This document shows positions 54,801 to 58,050 of a DNA stretch of 64,000 bases, piece by piece. The translations under genes were made by a program, and so were the position numbers. The notes beneath the pieces were generated by a model that saw only the letters and a list, made by a program, of their open reading frames with translations, did not search any database and was not told the origin of the DNA. This DNA is from Glandiceps talaboti. Its lineage: Eukaryota > Hemichordata > Enteropneusta > Spengelidae. The stretch spans positions 23,012,064-23,076,063 of the forward strand of contig NC_135558.1 in NCBI RefSeq assembly GCF_964340395.1. The letters run 5' to 3'. Every line of letters starts with the position of its first letter. Within the stretch, counting starts at the first letter, position 1.

Positions 54801-57307
54801 CTCCATCTTGGTCAGGTGAAACGACAGAAACTTGACAGAAACTTACCGTCACTGGACACAAAATGATTTAGTTTTGATATAAACAATTGTATAGAAGGTA
54901 CAGGCAAATCACTTAATTAACAAAGATTCTCTCCAGTGTTTCAACCTGACTTTGTAGTTTTAAGAACTGTCTTATCAATGTAATACTGTATTATTTATGA
55001 TGTTGCTGTTTAATACAAACAGTAAAACAAATAAGATTTCCATGCAATCAGTTACTGTACATTTCAATTCAAATTGTCATTATTTTGTCCCTTTCACAAG
55101 TGACCAGTGACTCCCTAATACACCCATGGTGGCTCATACACATCACAGTTTATAATTCCACCAAGTTTAATTAAGGACTACAGTATGAATCCAAAATGTA
55201 TCTGACTGTTTTTACCTCTTTTTAAGGACTGTATGGTATATAACCTAACTATTTCACTAAGATTGATTAATTAATTGTACATGATGACTGATGAAGGTAA
55301 GTGGTGGGTGGTGGGTGGTGGGGGGTTGTAAGACTAACAGTACTATTGACCTAAGTGAGTTGTAGATGGGCCTACAGTGACTCATATCTCGATAATGTGC
55401 TTTACTCCTACCCAAACAAAACACTCACCAGCAAAGGCACAAGAGGGAAACACTATTACAGTGTCAATAAAAAACCCTAGTAGGCTTCACCACCCATAAA
55501 TGTACATATCACCACAAATACAGTAGTAATGTCATTTCCTTCCGGAACACTCATTCCAATATGTGTTTGTTCCTCTCAGATCTTATTCCATAACCAATCT
55601 TATGACAGTATGCACTATGCAAAGGAAATTATACATCCCAACCTTTCCTGATAAACACTGGCTAATAACACTGTAAAGTGAACGACCTATCTGTACACTC
55701 AAAACACCCTAGCACTGGAATTAGCCAATGTACATTTCTTTCTCTACTGGATGCAGCCCAAGTTTTTTTATTTGATGAAGGTCCTCTATGGTTGTATTAT
55801 TGTATACTGCTTTTGGTGTGTAGCCCCGACAGCATCCATGCCTTACCAGTTTACTACCAATTGAATAGACAGCTAATTTCAATGCATTTCAATCCCTTTG
55901 ATGGGTTAGCATACATTTGTACAATGAACACTACACAATAGACTCTGGCATCCTATGGGCATATTTACTTCTTTAACCTCTGCAGGCAACAGGCCAACAA
56001 GACATTTCTTTTGTATCATCTCAACATCTTCAGGGTTATATTTGCATAATGAGGATGATGCCTACTCTATTCAAATTAAAATCAATTTTCAAAAATCTTA
56101 CAGCAACAGCATGGTCATTTTTTATAACACCAAGATAATCCATTTGGGCACATTTAAGCAGAAATTAAACACTTGTATGATAGATGATGCAACACGAAAA
56201 AAATGACAATTTAAAAAAAAAATAGTTTCATTATTTAACAAATTTTCCTCCTAAATGTCATTATTTATTAAAGCAACTAGTCTTGTATTCAGAGGAGAGA
56301 CCAATGAACTTAATGAAGAGTATGATCCTGTGAATGAGACACACACAAAATGAAGAGTGTGATCCTATGAATGAAACAAACACAAAATGAAGAGTGTGAT
56401 GATCCTGTGAATGAAACAAACACAAAATGAAGAATTTGATCTTGTGAATGAGACAAACACAAAAGGACACATCCAGCCTAAAGAATTTGTGAATTCTCCC
56501 TGGGAAATAAATTTGACAGATGGTTGCCCTATATAATTAGATGCAACATCACTTCATTTGTGACAAACTGGGAATTGTGTTTAGTTCTATATATTTTTCA
56601 AACTGACCAATAGAGTTGCTATGCCTTTTCAGATCAAAGCACACACAAAAAACGTGCAATTTGCACTTTTTAAACTGTCTCAGATAAAGTTTAAAATTTC
56701 ATAAATTACTACTTACTTGCATGTGATCAGGTCCCCATTTTGTTCACATAGTCCACCATTAAGACATGGTGAATTAACACATAAGTCACCTAAATATTGA
56801 AAAAAGGAAAAGTGACATTTATAAATTCAAAACAATTTACCTTATTATATTTTGTAGGACTAATTTCCTGACAATCCTAACACGAATGTGTAACAGGTGA
56901 TGTTGATACTGTACAAACTGTAACTTTTAAACACCCTGAGAGCTATACCCACATCCAGATTTCATCAATCATGGCTGCTAAAATAACAGGTTTCAATTTA
57001 ACAATGATAAAATGGGAGTTAAAGTCTTTTGTGTAACATTTTAGCTATATTAACACTGATAAGGAAGCCCCATTTGGACATATAAATTTAATTTGCCCAT
57101 AAACCGGAGGCTAGAGCCATCACTGAACTTTAAAAACTAAATATAACATTCGACGTCTTCTCTGGCAATGTTACATTGCAAAGTTTTCAAAACTGCTGTG
57201 TGTACGACACATACATAATCTCCTCGATTTGGTGATTACCATACACTACCTATATTTGCAGCGCTTCGTATTTTTTATCATATAAAAATCAAAAATAAAC
57301 CCAAGAG

Positions 57308-57343
<36 letters not shown>

Positions 57344-58012
57344 TTGTGAATGAACACATTATACTCGCAGGCCTGTACATGATGATGATGATGACGACGG
57401 ACAAAGACTGACGACACAGGCCATGTATTTTCATATTGTCCCCACTTAGTTTGAGCTCAGTCAACATGCACAAAAAAGAGTGGCCCGTGTCTCTGCGATG
57501 ACGTGCAAGTCATTTAAACGAAGACGGGGGCTTACTGCAAACTGGTGAAAAACAAAGGTCTCGCCGAGGACATGATCACGACTATGGATTTGAACAAGTT
57601 ACATTACTATGATACTGTGACACTATGACAGATGTGCTGTATCGATTTTCAAGAGCCAAAAACACATTTGATTCCACAGCTTATAGCGATCAATGACACG
57701 AAGGGCCAAAATAATATGGGCACAGAGATGAGTATACATACCGCTCTTAACGGGGTCAAACTTTTTATAAACAATATCGCCTTGATCGTTTCGTACTCGT
57801 TAGAAATACTTCTAAACTTGAAAGTAAGGTTCATAATAACAAGATTTGAGACCTGTCAGGGCTGGCCTAGTCTAGACAAGAACTGACACTGAGCAAAAAA
57901 AACAGTAAATAGTTACAACTGAAAAACACAAACGTGATTATATACCTTGCGACTTTGTTGGTAATGCTATAAAAACCAACGCGAGTAAGTTTAGCCACCA
58001 TGGGCGCCACAT
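1..58012 (-). CDS. Notch: Notch receptor, 5' part of the gene (signal peptide to EGF33; gene continues beyond position 1)
   Basis: Notch is a single-pass receptor that binds Delta/Serrate ligands on neighbouring cells and releases an intracellular transcription co-activator after cleavage. Sixteen exons join with consistent phases: 57946-58012, 56717-56789, 21753-22021, 21229-21570, 20820-20942, 19219-19608, 18811-18996, 18155-18382, 16626-16859, 15321-16010, 14632-14784, 9262-9490, 7170-7371, 3688-3847, 1524-1841 and 1-227. The 1297-residue product is a signal peptide plus 33 EGF repeats. Repeats align one-to-one with vertebrate NOTCH1: EGF6 has YVPC, EGF9 has RVAS then GLLCH, EGF10 starts DAC, EGF15 has the short C2-C3 loop, EGF26 has DCT, EGF28 has WC, EGF29 has PCEVAA, EGF33 has NGTQDCVQ. 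Predicted O-fucose Thr314 (EGF8) and Thr469 (EGF12) sit at positions equivalent to human 311 and 466. Jagged, crumbs, fibropellin and slit lack this repeat order. LNR, TM and ankyrin exons are outside the window. Confidence 0.97.
231..1347. repeat. 44-bp minisatellite, about 25 units, touching the exon 16 acceptor
   Basis: Units contain CAGATATGATACTGTTCATA and repeat exactly every 44 bp. The first units (231-330) are degenerate and run into the splice acceptor of exon 16. A variant with TAGTGCATTAATAGG recurs near 447, 667, 843, 1019 and 1151, spaced 5, 4, 4 and 3 units apart. The array fills most of intron 15; 1348-1523 is unique. Confidence 0.97.
1524..1841 (-). CDS. Notch: Notch exon 15: EGF29, EGF30, most of EGF31
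   Basis: A 318-nt phase 1-1 exon. EGF29 continues as [27 protein letters not shown]30 is [19 protein letters not shown]31 is [10 protein letters not shown] with CQNHGSC and ends CPKGTSG, the Notch EGF31 signature. O-fucose motifs are present in all three. EGF24-29 correspond to the Abruptex region of fly Notch. Confidence 0.96.
1953..3596. repeat. 43-bp minisatellite, about 38 units, with a 780-bp higher-order repeat
   Basis: Units contain TCTATTACAGGTATGTGGCT, spaced 43 bp. Odd units (GGACGTCATT at 2160 and 2940; GGTGGTCATT at 2420 and 3200; GGCCATTGTA at 2510 and 3290) recur exactly 780 bp apart. The segment about 2050-2810 is therefore duplicated as about 2830-3590. The array fills nearly all of intron 14. 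Confidence 0.97.
3688..3847 (-). CDS. Notch: Notch exon 14: EGF28 and start of EGF29
   Basis: A 160-nt exon entered in phase 0 after TAACATCTAG and left in phase 1 at GTACAA. It reads [28 protein letters not shown] and [10 protein letters not shown]. The WC start and the PCEVAA string are specific to Notch EGF28-29. The ORF is too short to be seen without splicing. Confidence 0.95.
4445..4586. repeat. 142-bp near-perfect hairpin inside the piggyBac-like relic
   Basis: The left arm begins AACAATAATGTACGCCCTCC and the right arm is its reverse complement ending at 4586. The arms match through the CCATAATGGA and AAGCAAACTTT segments with few mismatches. It looks like a foldback MITE nested in, or part of, the TTAA-flanked element. 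Confidence 0.8.
4701..4856 (+). pseudogene. Remnant of a piggyBac-type transposase N-terminus
   Basis: A 51-codon frame starts [10 protein letters not shown] and ends [13 protein letters not shown]. Acidic Ser/Asp-rich starts are common in PGBD-type transposases. Past the stop another open run includes [15 protein letters not shown], suggesting decay. No catalytic Asp domain is visible. The assignment rests mainly on the TTAA ends around it. Confidence 0.4.
5620..5970. repeat. Dispersed repeat with TTGCTAAGGG and CTAATTTGCATAT motifs
   Basis: This stretch shares ordered motifs (GTTGCTA..GTGTGGTCATG, ACCAAGTTTCAGCCC, CCTAATTTGCATATTGC, ATCATGTTGTGAATAC) with 10230-11600 and 50130-50660. It is an interspersed repeat of unknown class, non-coding as seen. 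Confidence 0.6.
5975..6265. repeat. Single copy of the ATGGCTGCCAGGCAGCCAT repeat family
   Basis: It contains the palindrome ATGGCTGCCAGGCAGCCAT, then AAAATGGATATGCACATGTA and TGAATGAGATCTGTTCAAGC. These are the same motifs as the tandem array at 7440-8240. Antisense open frames in it are by-products. Confidence 0.7.
6510..6740. repeat. Unoccupied copy of the repeat that hosts the 42545-44213 element
   Basis: Motifs AGATAAAGTGGTGATATT, TCAGTTTCGTGTTCAATTTT and TTTCACAAGATTTAGGAC match, in order, both sides of the insertion at 42545-44213. This copy is continuous. The similarity is partial. Confidence 0.45.
7170..7371 (-). CDS. Notch: Notch exon 13: EGF26 and EGF27
   Basis: A 202-nt exon, phase 2 in and phase 0 out, with donor GTAAGT. 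EGF26 reads SSCMYGGEC: the residue before C3 is Glu1002, so the O-fucose site used in vertebrate EGF26 is absent. EGF27 (CLHGATC) keeps its site. Phase 0 at the end is unusual for EGF exons but matches exon 14. Confidence 0.95.
7395..8460. repeat. Tandem ~153-bp array of the GGCTGCCAGGCAGCC family plus its terminal unit
   Basis: Units start near 7464, 7616, 7769, 7950, 8099 and 8251, one of them partly deleted. Each carries the GGCTGCCAGGCAGCC palindrome and GAGATCTGTTCAAGCATGTC. The last unit (8230-8440) switches to a tail ending in a GGAC run (8388-8411) and AACCCAATCCATAAGTC. Because 153 is a multiple of three, spurious minus-strand frames of 101-166 codons arise. It begins just outside exon 13 (intron 12). 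Confidence 0.9.
8470..8588. repeat. 59-bp direct duplication
   Basis: Two head-to-tail copies contain ACTTTAATGTGGTATAAGTT. The flanking intron sequence to 9261 is otherwise unique, apart from a 39-bp doublet (AACATGTCATTCATTAAATA) near 9092-9150. Confidence 0.85.
9262..9490 (-). CDS. Notch: Notch exon 12: EGF24, EGF25, start of EGF26
   Basis: A 229-nt exon entering in phase 1 and leaving in phase 2 at GTCAGT. EGF24 has CQNGGTC (O-fucose). EGF25 ([10 protein letters not shown]) keeps the [10 protein letters not shown] core typical of Notch EGF25. The last residues, NDQDCTD, start EGF26; the split Ser codon AG|C is completed by exon 13. Confidence 0.95.
9571..10080. mobile_element. GC-rich interspersed element, possible MITE
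   Basis: A GC-rich block (9605-9795) of CCAGG/CCTGG palindromes sits in AT-rich intron 11. Repeated GTGTGAACG and GTGAATGCAGACC motifs occur, and both ends carry related outward motifs (CTGTTCAGAC on the left; TGTGAACACCC on the right). This suggests a degenerate terminal-inverted-repeat element. No coding capacity is seen. Confidence 0.5.
10230..11600. repeat. Tandemly arranged dispersed repeat: TTGTTGCTAGGCAAATTT family
   Basis: About six degenerate units carry GGGCGTGGTCTTGTTGCTAG followed by TGAATGTTTATTCA, merging into segments with CCTAATTTGCATATCACT. They match 5620-5970 and 50130-50660. A (TG)n run interrupts it at 10360-10440. Non-coding. Confidence 0.7.
10360..10440. repeat. (TG)n microsatellite
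   Basis: An essentially pure TG run with a short CG-alternating end (GCGCGCGC). Valine/cysteine-rich frames through it are artefacts. Confidence 0.95.
11620..12215. repeat. Copy of the GGCAGCCAT family with GGACGG tail and (CA)n run
   Basis: It contains TGGCTTTGGACATGAAAAC, GGCAGCCATATCGGATTG, TTGAATGAGATCTGTTCAAG and the tail CCAAGAAACGGCGCCGGACG. It ends in a (CA)n run at 12134-12182. It has the same order as 7395-8460. Confidence 0.75.
12223..12334. repeat. Short foldback element (TAGCTGCTAGAC arms)
   Basis: The left arm TCTAGCTGCTAGACAGTG and the right arm GGTCTAGCAGCAAGA are inverted. The reverse complement of the right arm and its continuation resembles 49363-49390, so this is a dispersed MITE-like family. 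Confidence 0.55.
12613..14435. repeat. 66-bp minisatellite with several deletion variants
   Basis: Units contain CCACTAGGAGTGCTGTTTTC and GAGATAAAAGATTTCAT. Full units are 66 bp; shorter ones lacking the GTTTTGGAGCTAG segment cluster at 12950-13160 and 13930-14010. Because 66 is a multiple of three, minus-strand frames of 120, 249 and 160 codons with a 22-residue repeat are open. It lies in intron 11, about 200 bp from exon 11, and is spliced out. Confidence 0.95.
14632..14784 (-). CDS. Notch: Notch exon 11: end of EGF22, EGF23, start of EGF24
   Basis: A 153-nt phase 1-1 exon. It begins [10 protein letters not shown] and encodes EGF23 ([15 protein letters not shown]). It stops five residues into EGF24 (DDCDP), which exon 12 completes as DPCQNGG. 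The acceptor is GATTACAG and the donor GTAAGA. Confidence 0.95.
15036..15215. repeat. (TG)n microsatellite with CATG/TCTG interruptions
   Basis: TG dinucleotides degrade into TGTGCATGTGTCTGTGCATG units toward 15215. It lies in intron 10, close to the donor of exon 10. Frames through it on both strands are artefacts. Confidence 0.95.
15321..16010 (-). CDS. Notch: Notch exon 10: end of EGF16 to most of EGF22 (largest exon)
   Basis: A 690-nt phase 1-1 exon. It encodes EGF17 (CQNDARC), EGF18 with the diagnostic YFDALC end, EGF19 (CKYGGTC), EGF20 (EYDEC, CQHSGYC), EGF21 ([15 protein letters not shown]) and EGF22 (LDPC, non-calcium type, with the longer loop around STYLEYTC). O-fucose motifs remain in EGF19, 21 and 22 and are missing in 17, 18 and 20. 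Confidence 0.97.
16155..16216. repeat. (CATCA)n microsatellite
   Basis: An uninterrupted pentanucleotide run follows degenerate ACGTCACGTTACGTCGCATC units. It lies in intron 9. Confidence 0.9.
16404..16555. repeat. 24-bp minisatellite, about 6 units
   Basis: GACTGTCAACTATAAGGTCT plus AATT repeats head to tail, ending about 70 bp from the donor of exon 9. It lies in intron 9. Confidence 0.95.
16626..16859 (-). CDS. Notch: Notch exon 9: end of EGF14, EGF15, most of EGF16
   Basis: A 234-nt phase 1-1 exon after a pyrimidine-rich acceptor (TCACCCCCAG). EGF15 has a shortened C2-C3 loop (CVHGNC), a hallmark shared with vertebrate EGF15, and so no O-fucose motif. EGF16 is [10 protein letters not shown] with CLFGGTC. 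It ends at PGITG. Confidence 0.96.
16870..17690. other. Intron 8, unique AT-rich DNA
   Basis: I see no coding exon, RNA gene or repeat here. Exons 8 and 9 join across it in phase 1. Confidence 0.6.
17690..17880. repeat. Minisatellite of GTATTGTGAAGTGCTATGTG units
   Basis: Seven units alternate between a short form of about 22 bp and a longer form with a GTTATGGA insert of about 30 bp. It lies in intron 8. Confidence 0.9.
18155..18382 (-). CDS. Notch: Notch exon 8: end of EGF12, EGF13, most of EGF14
   Basis: A 228-nt phase 1-1 exon. It finishes EGF12 (YAGTYC), encodes EGF13 ([11 protein letters not shown]-glucose motif, no O-fucose because CQNGGYC) and EGF14 ([17 protein letters not shown]). 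The donor is GTAAGT. The size equals two adjacent EGF exons, suggesting a lost intron or an ancestral unsplit exon. Confidence 0.96.
18811..18996 (-). CDS. Notch: Notch exon 7: EGF11 and most of EGF12 (core ligand-binding site)
   Basis: A 186-nt phase 1-1 exon covering residues 422-483. EGF11 is [13 protein letters not shown]12 is [10 protein letters not shown] then KNHGTCLD. Thr469 fits the O-fucose consensus and Ser461 the O-glucose consensus. Leu471 sits at the position of human Leu468, a ligand-contact residue. The calcium-binding Asn/Asp-Glu motifs are intact. EGF11 has an O-fucose motif (HGGTC) that human EGF11 lacks. Confidence 0.97.
19219..19608 (-). CDS. Notch: Notch exon 6: end of EGF7, EGF8, EGF9, EGF10, start of EGF11
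   Basis: A 390-nt phase 1-1 exon covering residues 292-421. EGF8 (DIDEC, CKNGGTC) carries Thr314, equivalent to the O-fucose site of human NOTCH1 EGF8 that contacts ligand. EGF9 has the diagnostic DRVAS and TGLLCH strings. EGF10 begins DACVSNPC, lacks the calcium motif and lacks O-fucose, as in vertebrates. The exon stops just inside EGF11 (DIDECDT). It appears to correspond to two vertebrate exons fused. Confidence 0.97.
19751..20133. mobile_element. TIR element (MITE) in intron 5
   Basis: Left end TGTAGGATAAAAAACTAAAT is the exact reverse complement of the right end at 20110-20132. C-tracts lie just inside both ends (19793-19805 and 20080-20100). It is about 383 bp and non-coding, and abuts a second TIR element at 20141. 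Confidence 0.8.
20141..20446. mobile_element. Second TIR element (MITE) in intron 5
   Basis: Left GTTTCCATCG then AAACTAATTTCTGTGAGA is mirrored by TCTCACAGAAATTAGTTTT and GGTAGAAAC at the right end. It is about 306 bp with no ORF. Only about 7 bp separate it from the previous element. Confidence 0.75.
20480..20705. repeat. Tail-type copy of the GGACGGAC dispersed family
   Basis: It contains ATATGGCCGCCATTCGG, a ATGTCCCAAATGACATTTCA segment, AAGAAATCGGACATTGCATC and a GACAGACGGACGG run, as in the copy at 25370-25590. It lies in intron 5. Confidence 0.7.
20820..20942 (-). CDS. Notch: Notch exon 5: end of EGF6 and most of EGF7
   Basis: A 123-nt phase 1-1 exon. It finishes EGF6 (FTGDNCEI) and encodes EGF7, calcium-binding NIDDC with an O-fucose motif CQNGATC. 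The acceptor is ATTGGCAG and the donor GTGAGT. No usable open frame of ordinary length covers it, so it is easily missed by ORF scans. Confidence 0.95.
21229..21570 (-). CDS. Notch: Notch exon 4: end of EGF3, EGF4, EGF5, most of EGF6
   Basis: A 342-nt phase 1-1 exon. EGF4 ([15 protein letters not shown]) has an O-glucose motif CxSxPC and an O-fucose motif. EGF5 is calcium-binding (DINEC). EGF6 keeps the Notch-specific YVPC start and ends CAIG before the donor GTATGT. From memory, vertebrate Notch genes have an exon of almost this size here. Confidence 0.96.
21753..22021 (-). CDS. Notch: Notch exon 3: end of EGF1, EGF2, EGF3
   Basis: A 269-nt exon entered in phase 2 after TTTTACAG and left in phase 1 at GTAAAT. 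It completes EGF1 ([10 protein letters not shown]), encodes the long EGF2 with the [12 protein letters not shown] start, and most of EGF3 ([15 protein letters not shown], ending NGFTG). Both EGF2 and EGF3 have O-fucose motifs ending GGTC. The upstream end shows no initiator; it is joined to exon 2 by matching phase. Confidence 0.95.
22067..22121. repeat. (AATC)n microsatellite
   Basis: An uninterrupted tetranucleotide run about 45 bp outside exon 3. Confidence 0.95.
23940..24140. repeat. Three-copy ~58-bp T-rich repeat
   Basis: Three units each comprise a poly-T run, CAAAATACTGCTGTT and GTGCTGGTGTGTTATTT. The plus-strand frame across it is an artefact. Confidence 0.85.
25370..25590. repeat. 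Copy of the GGACGGAC dispersed family with G-tract end
   Basis: It carries ACATATGGCAGCCATTCAG, AAAGAAATTGGATGTTGCAT and GACGGACGGACAGAG, and ends near a run of about 18 G (25572-25589). Confidence 0.7.
27288..27470. repeat. (CAC)n microsatellite with AAC interruptions
   Basis: A CCACCA trinucleotide run is broken twice by AACAACAACACCAACACC. Poly-Thr and poly-Val frames through it are spurious. Confidence 0.97.
27934..28031. repeat. 49-bp direct duplication
   Basis: Two copies contain GCCCCACATACATTGTACAG and TAAGTAATACCTTGTTTCAT. The surrounding 27471-28420 is unique with nothing recognisable. Confidence 0.85.
28430..28720. repeat. 41-bp minisatellite, 7 units
   Basis: Units contain GTTGCAGTAACTTAGCTAGT. 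The fourth and seventh units read TTTACAACAC instead of TTTACTACAC, a hint of three-unit block amplification. Confidence 0.95.
29331..29553. mobile_element. 223-bp TIR element
   Basis: The left end TACCAGTATATTGA, preceded by TTATATAA, is mirrored by TCAATATACTGGTA and TATAATATAA on the right. No ORF. It abuts a hairpin at 29551. Confidence 0.75.
29551..29702. repeat. Long hairpin with ~65-bp arms
   Basis: The left arm contains GATAAACCACCCCCTGGGAA and GGTTTTGACCAGTGAAC. The right arm contains GTTCACTGGTCAAAACC and CCCCAGGGGTGGTTTATTG. Arms differ at a few positions; the loop is GCTATCGC-like. Foldback MITE structure. Confidence 0.85.
29703..31680. other. Intron 2: unique AT-rich DNA
   Basis: Nothing coding is recognised. 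A 50-bp doublet with TGCATGACAGCAAATA lies at 30000-30105, and a G-tract (about 20 bases) at 30866-30886. Confidence 0.55.
31681..32680. repeat. 30-bp minisatellite split by a MITE
   Basis: Units of CCATCATTCCCTAGGCTACT plus AYACCTATAC occupy 31681-32225 (about 18 units) and 32393-32680 (about 10 units). TAT/TAC variants alternate irregularly. Being in-frame and stop-free, it yields open frames of over 200 codons on both strands that show no sign of being genes. Confidence 0.97.
32226..32392. mobile_element. 167-bp hAT-like MITE inserted in the 30-bp array
   Basis: Ends are CAGTGTTTTTGCTAAGG and, inverted, CAGTGTTTTATTTAAGG. The CAGTG terminus is typical of hAT elements. Inside, GGGAACCCCGGTA-type motifs recur. 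A CCATC-like piece of the array flanks both sides, consistent with a target duplication but not exact. Confidence 0.7.
32686..32895. repeat. Tail copy of the GGCTGCTAGGTGGCC / GGACGG family
   Basis: AAAATGGCTGCTAGGTGGCC is followed by AATTGACGTGCATATGTATG, CAGACATCTCCAAGAAATGG and a GGACGGACGG run, as at 8250-8440. It begins at the last minisatellite unit. Stretch 32896-33890 beyond it shows nothing recognisable. Confidence 0.75.
33893..34165. repeat. 44-bp minisatellite, 6 units
   Basis: Units contain CAAGACTCCTAGTAAGTTTT and CTCAATCTGATTGACTAT. Confidence 0.95.
34166..36150. other. Intron 2: unique DNA, nothing recognised
   Basis: Short frames at 34692-35199 on the plus strand and 35111-35296 on the minus strand show no known motif, start context or splice partner. 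Confidence 0.5.
36152..36285. repeat. (GGAT)n / (GGCT)n microsatellite
   Basis: A tetranucleotide run changes from GGAT to GGCT and back with occasional GGAA. Met/Asp/Gly/Trp-rich frames are artefacts. A 46-bp doublet with CTACAGTTGTGCTAAGTAGT lies downstream (36480-36560). Confidence 0.97.
36950..37545. repeat. 53-bp minisatellite, about 11 units
   Basis: Units contain CTCCTGGGATCTGATGGTCA and ACACCATGTTGGTGGAC. One unit (37081-37095) has a 6-bp insert, ACATGTACACT versus ACACT. Confidence 0.95.
37728..38420 (-). pseudogene. 3' end of a non-LTR retrotransposon (LINE), decayed
   Basis: The minus strand at 38400-38230 reads [10 protein letters not shown], then [20 protein letters not shown], then [10 protein letters not shown]. 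This is the conserved C-terminal region downstream of the reverse transcriptase in CR1/Rex-like LINEs. Further on, [13 protein letters not shown] and SDNTHPIA follow, interrupted by stops and frameshifts. It ends in an (ATT)n tail (37730-37760). The 5' part is absent, as usual for truncated copies. Confidence 0.75.
38421..42400. other. Intron 2: mostly unique DNA
   Basis: Minor features are a four-unit TGACAACTAAAGACATTA repeat (38492-38590), TA runs (38640-38700), and a 40-bp direct repeat with GAAGATGATGTGAAACTGGT at 38698 and 38957. No exon is recognised. Confidence 0.5.
42545..44213. mobile_element. 1.67-kb TIR DNA transposon with TA target duplication
   Basis: The left end CTGTGAACCGGAAAATTATT is mirrored by AATAATTTTCCGGTTCACAG on the right, with TA on both sides. 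CG-rich sub-terminal motifs (CGCGAAATTAAAACTGCGCG and relatives) occur at both ends. Frames at 42776-43102 (minus) and 43370-43699 (plus) show no recognisable transposase, so it is probably non-autonomous or dead. It lies inside an older repeat also found at 6510-6740. Confidence 0.8.
44350..48755. other. Intron 2: unique AT-rich DNA
   Basis: Nothing recognisable apart from a 46-bp doublet (CAACAATGTATCCCTTCTGT) at 46553-46648 and an (ATT)n run at 48480-48503. The 107-codon frame at 47857-48180 has no known motif. Confidence 0.5.
48740..49345. repeat. ~28-bp minisatellite, about 21 units
   Basis: Units contain GGTATGATATCAACACCTGG followed by TGTATATA. A few units lack two to four bases of the TATA stretch. 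Confidence 0.95.
49360..49460. repeat. Foldback element of the GCTGCTAGAC family
   Basis: The left arm CTGCTAGACGTTCAGGCTTT and the right arm GGGCTTGCCTGAACAGTCTAGC are inverted with small gaps. Sequence relatives lie at 12223-12334. A second small hairpin (CCTCGGATGTTC / GAACATCCGAGG) follows at 49793-49866. Confidence 0.6.
50130..50700. repeat. Dispersed repeat, GTTGCTAG / CCTAATTTGCATATCA family
   Basis: It shares ordered motifs with 5620-5970 and 10230-11600 (TTGTTGCTAGTGCC, CTGCAGAATAACACC, CCTAATTTGCATATCATTGA, ATCATGTTGTGAATAC). Non-coding. Confidence 0.65.
51737..51819. repeat. (GT)n microsatellite, about 41 units
   Basis: A pure GT run. 50701-51736 next to it is unique with nothing recognised. 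Confidence 0.97.
51820..56280. other. Intron 2: unique AT-rich DNA
   Basis: Only a 49-bp doublet (ATCATTAGTTTGGGAGTTGT) near 53430-53515 stands out. No exon, RNA gene or transposon is recognised. Confidence 0.5.
56285..56465. repeat. ~38-bp minisatellite, 4 units
   Basis: Units contain ACACAAAATGAAGAGTGTGA and CCTGTGAATGA, about 250 bp from the donor of exon 2. Confidence 0.85.
56717..56789 (-). CDS. Notch: Notch exon 2: first half of EGF1
   Basis: A 73-nt exon between a TTTAG acceptor and a perfect GTAAGT donor. It reads [15 protein letters not shown] and then ITC. It enters in phase 1 and leaves in phase 2, so EGF1 is completed by exon 3 beyond a 34.7-kb intron. It is too short to stand out as an open frame. 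The C-x4-[ST]-C O-fucose motif is absent in EGF1 (CLNGGLC), as in human NOTCH1. Confidence 0.92.
56790..57945. other. Intron 1 of Notch
   Basis: It separates the signal-peptide exon from EGF1. It contains an alternating (TA)n run at 57305-57343 and a (GATGAC) stretch near 57380. No other coding sequence is seen. Confidence 0.7.
57946..58012 (-). CDS. Notch: Notch exon 1: start codon and signal peptide
   Basis: ATG at 58012 starts [12 protein letters not shown], followed by a hydrophobic run (VFIAL) and a polar end (PTKSQ). This is a typical 22-residue secretory signal peptide. Position -3 is G, an acceptable start context. The exon ends in phase 1 at a GTATAT donor (57941-57945), and the split codon joins exon 2 as Gly. 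Vertebrate Notch genes likewise keep the signal peptide in a short first exon ending in phase 1. The start is inferred from sequence; a leader exon further upstream cannot be excluded. Confidence 0.85.
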
Positions 58013-58026
58013 TCCGGAGCAGAACA

Positions 58027-58050
58027 CTATCTTGCAACTGTAGATTTCAT
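58027..58050 (-). promoter_or_regulatory. Possible 7-codon upstream ORF before the Notch start
   Basis: ATG at 58050 reads MKSTVAR and then TAG, ending 14 nt before the signal-peptide ATG and out of frame with it. If the 5'UTR reaches this far it is a short uORF that could dampen translation. Transcript extent is unknown. Confidence 0.3.

Noticed and set aside
22022-56716. tRNA or other RNA genes in the large intron
   Set aside because: I read through for cloverleaf-like A/B box patterns and found none convincing; a covariance-model scan would be needed to exclude them.
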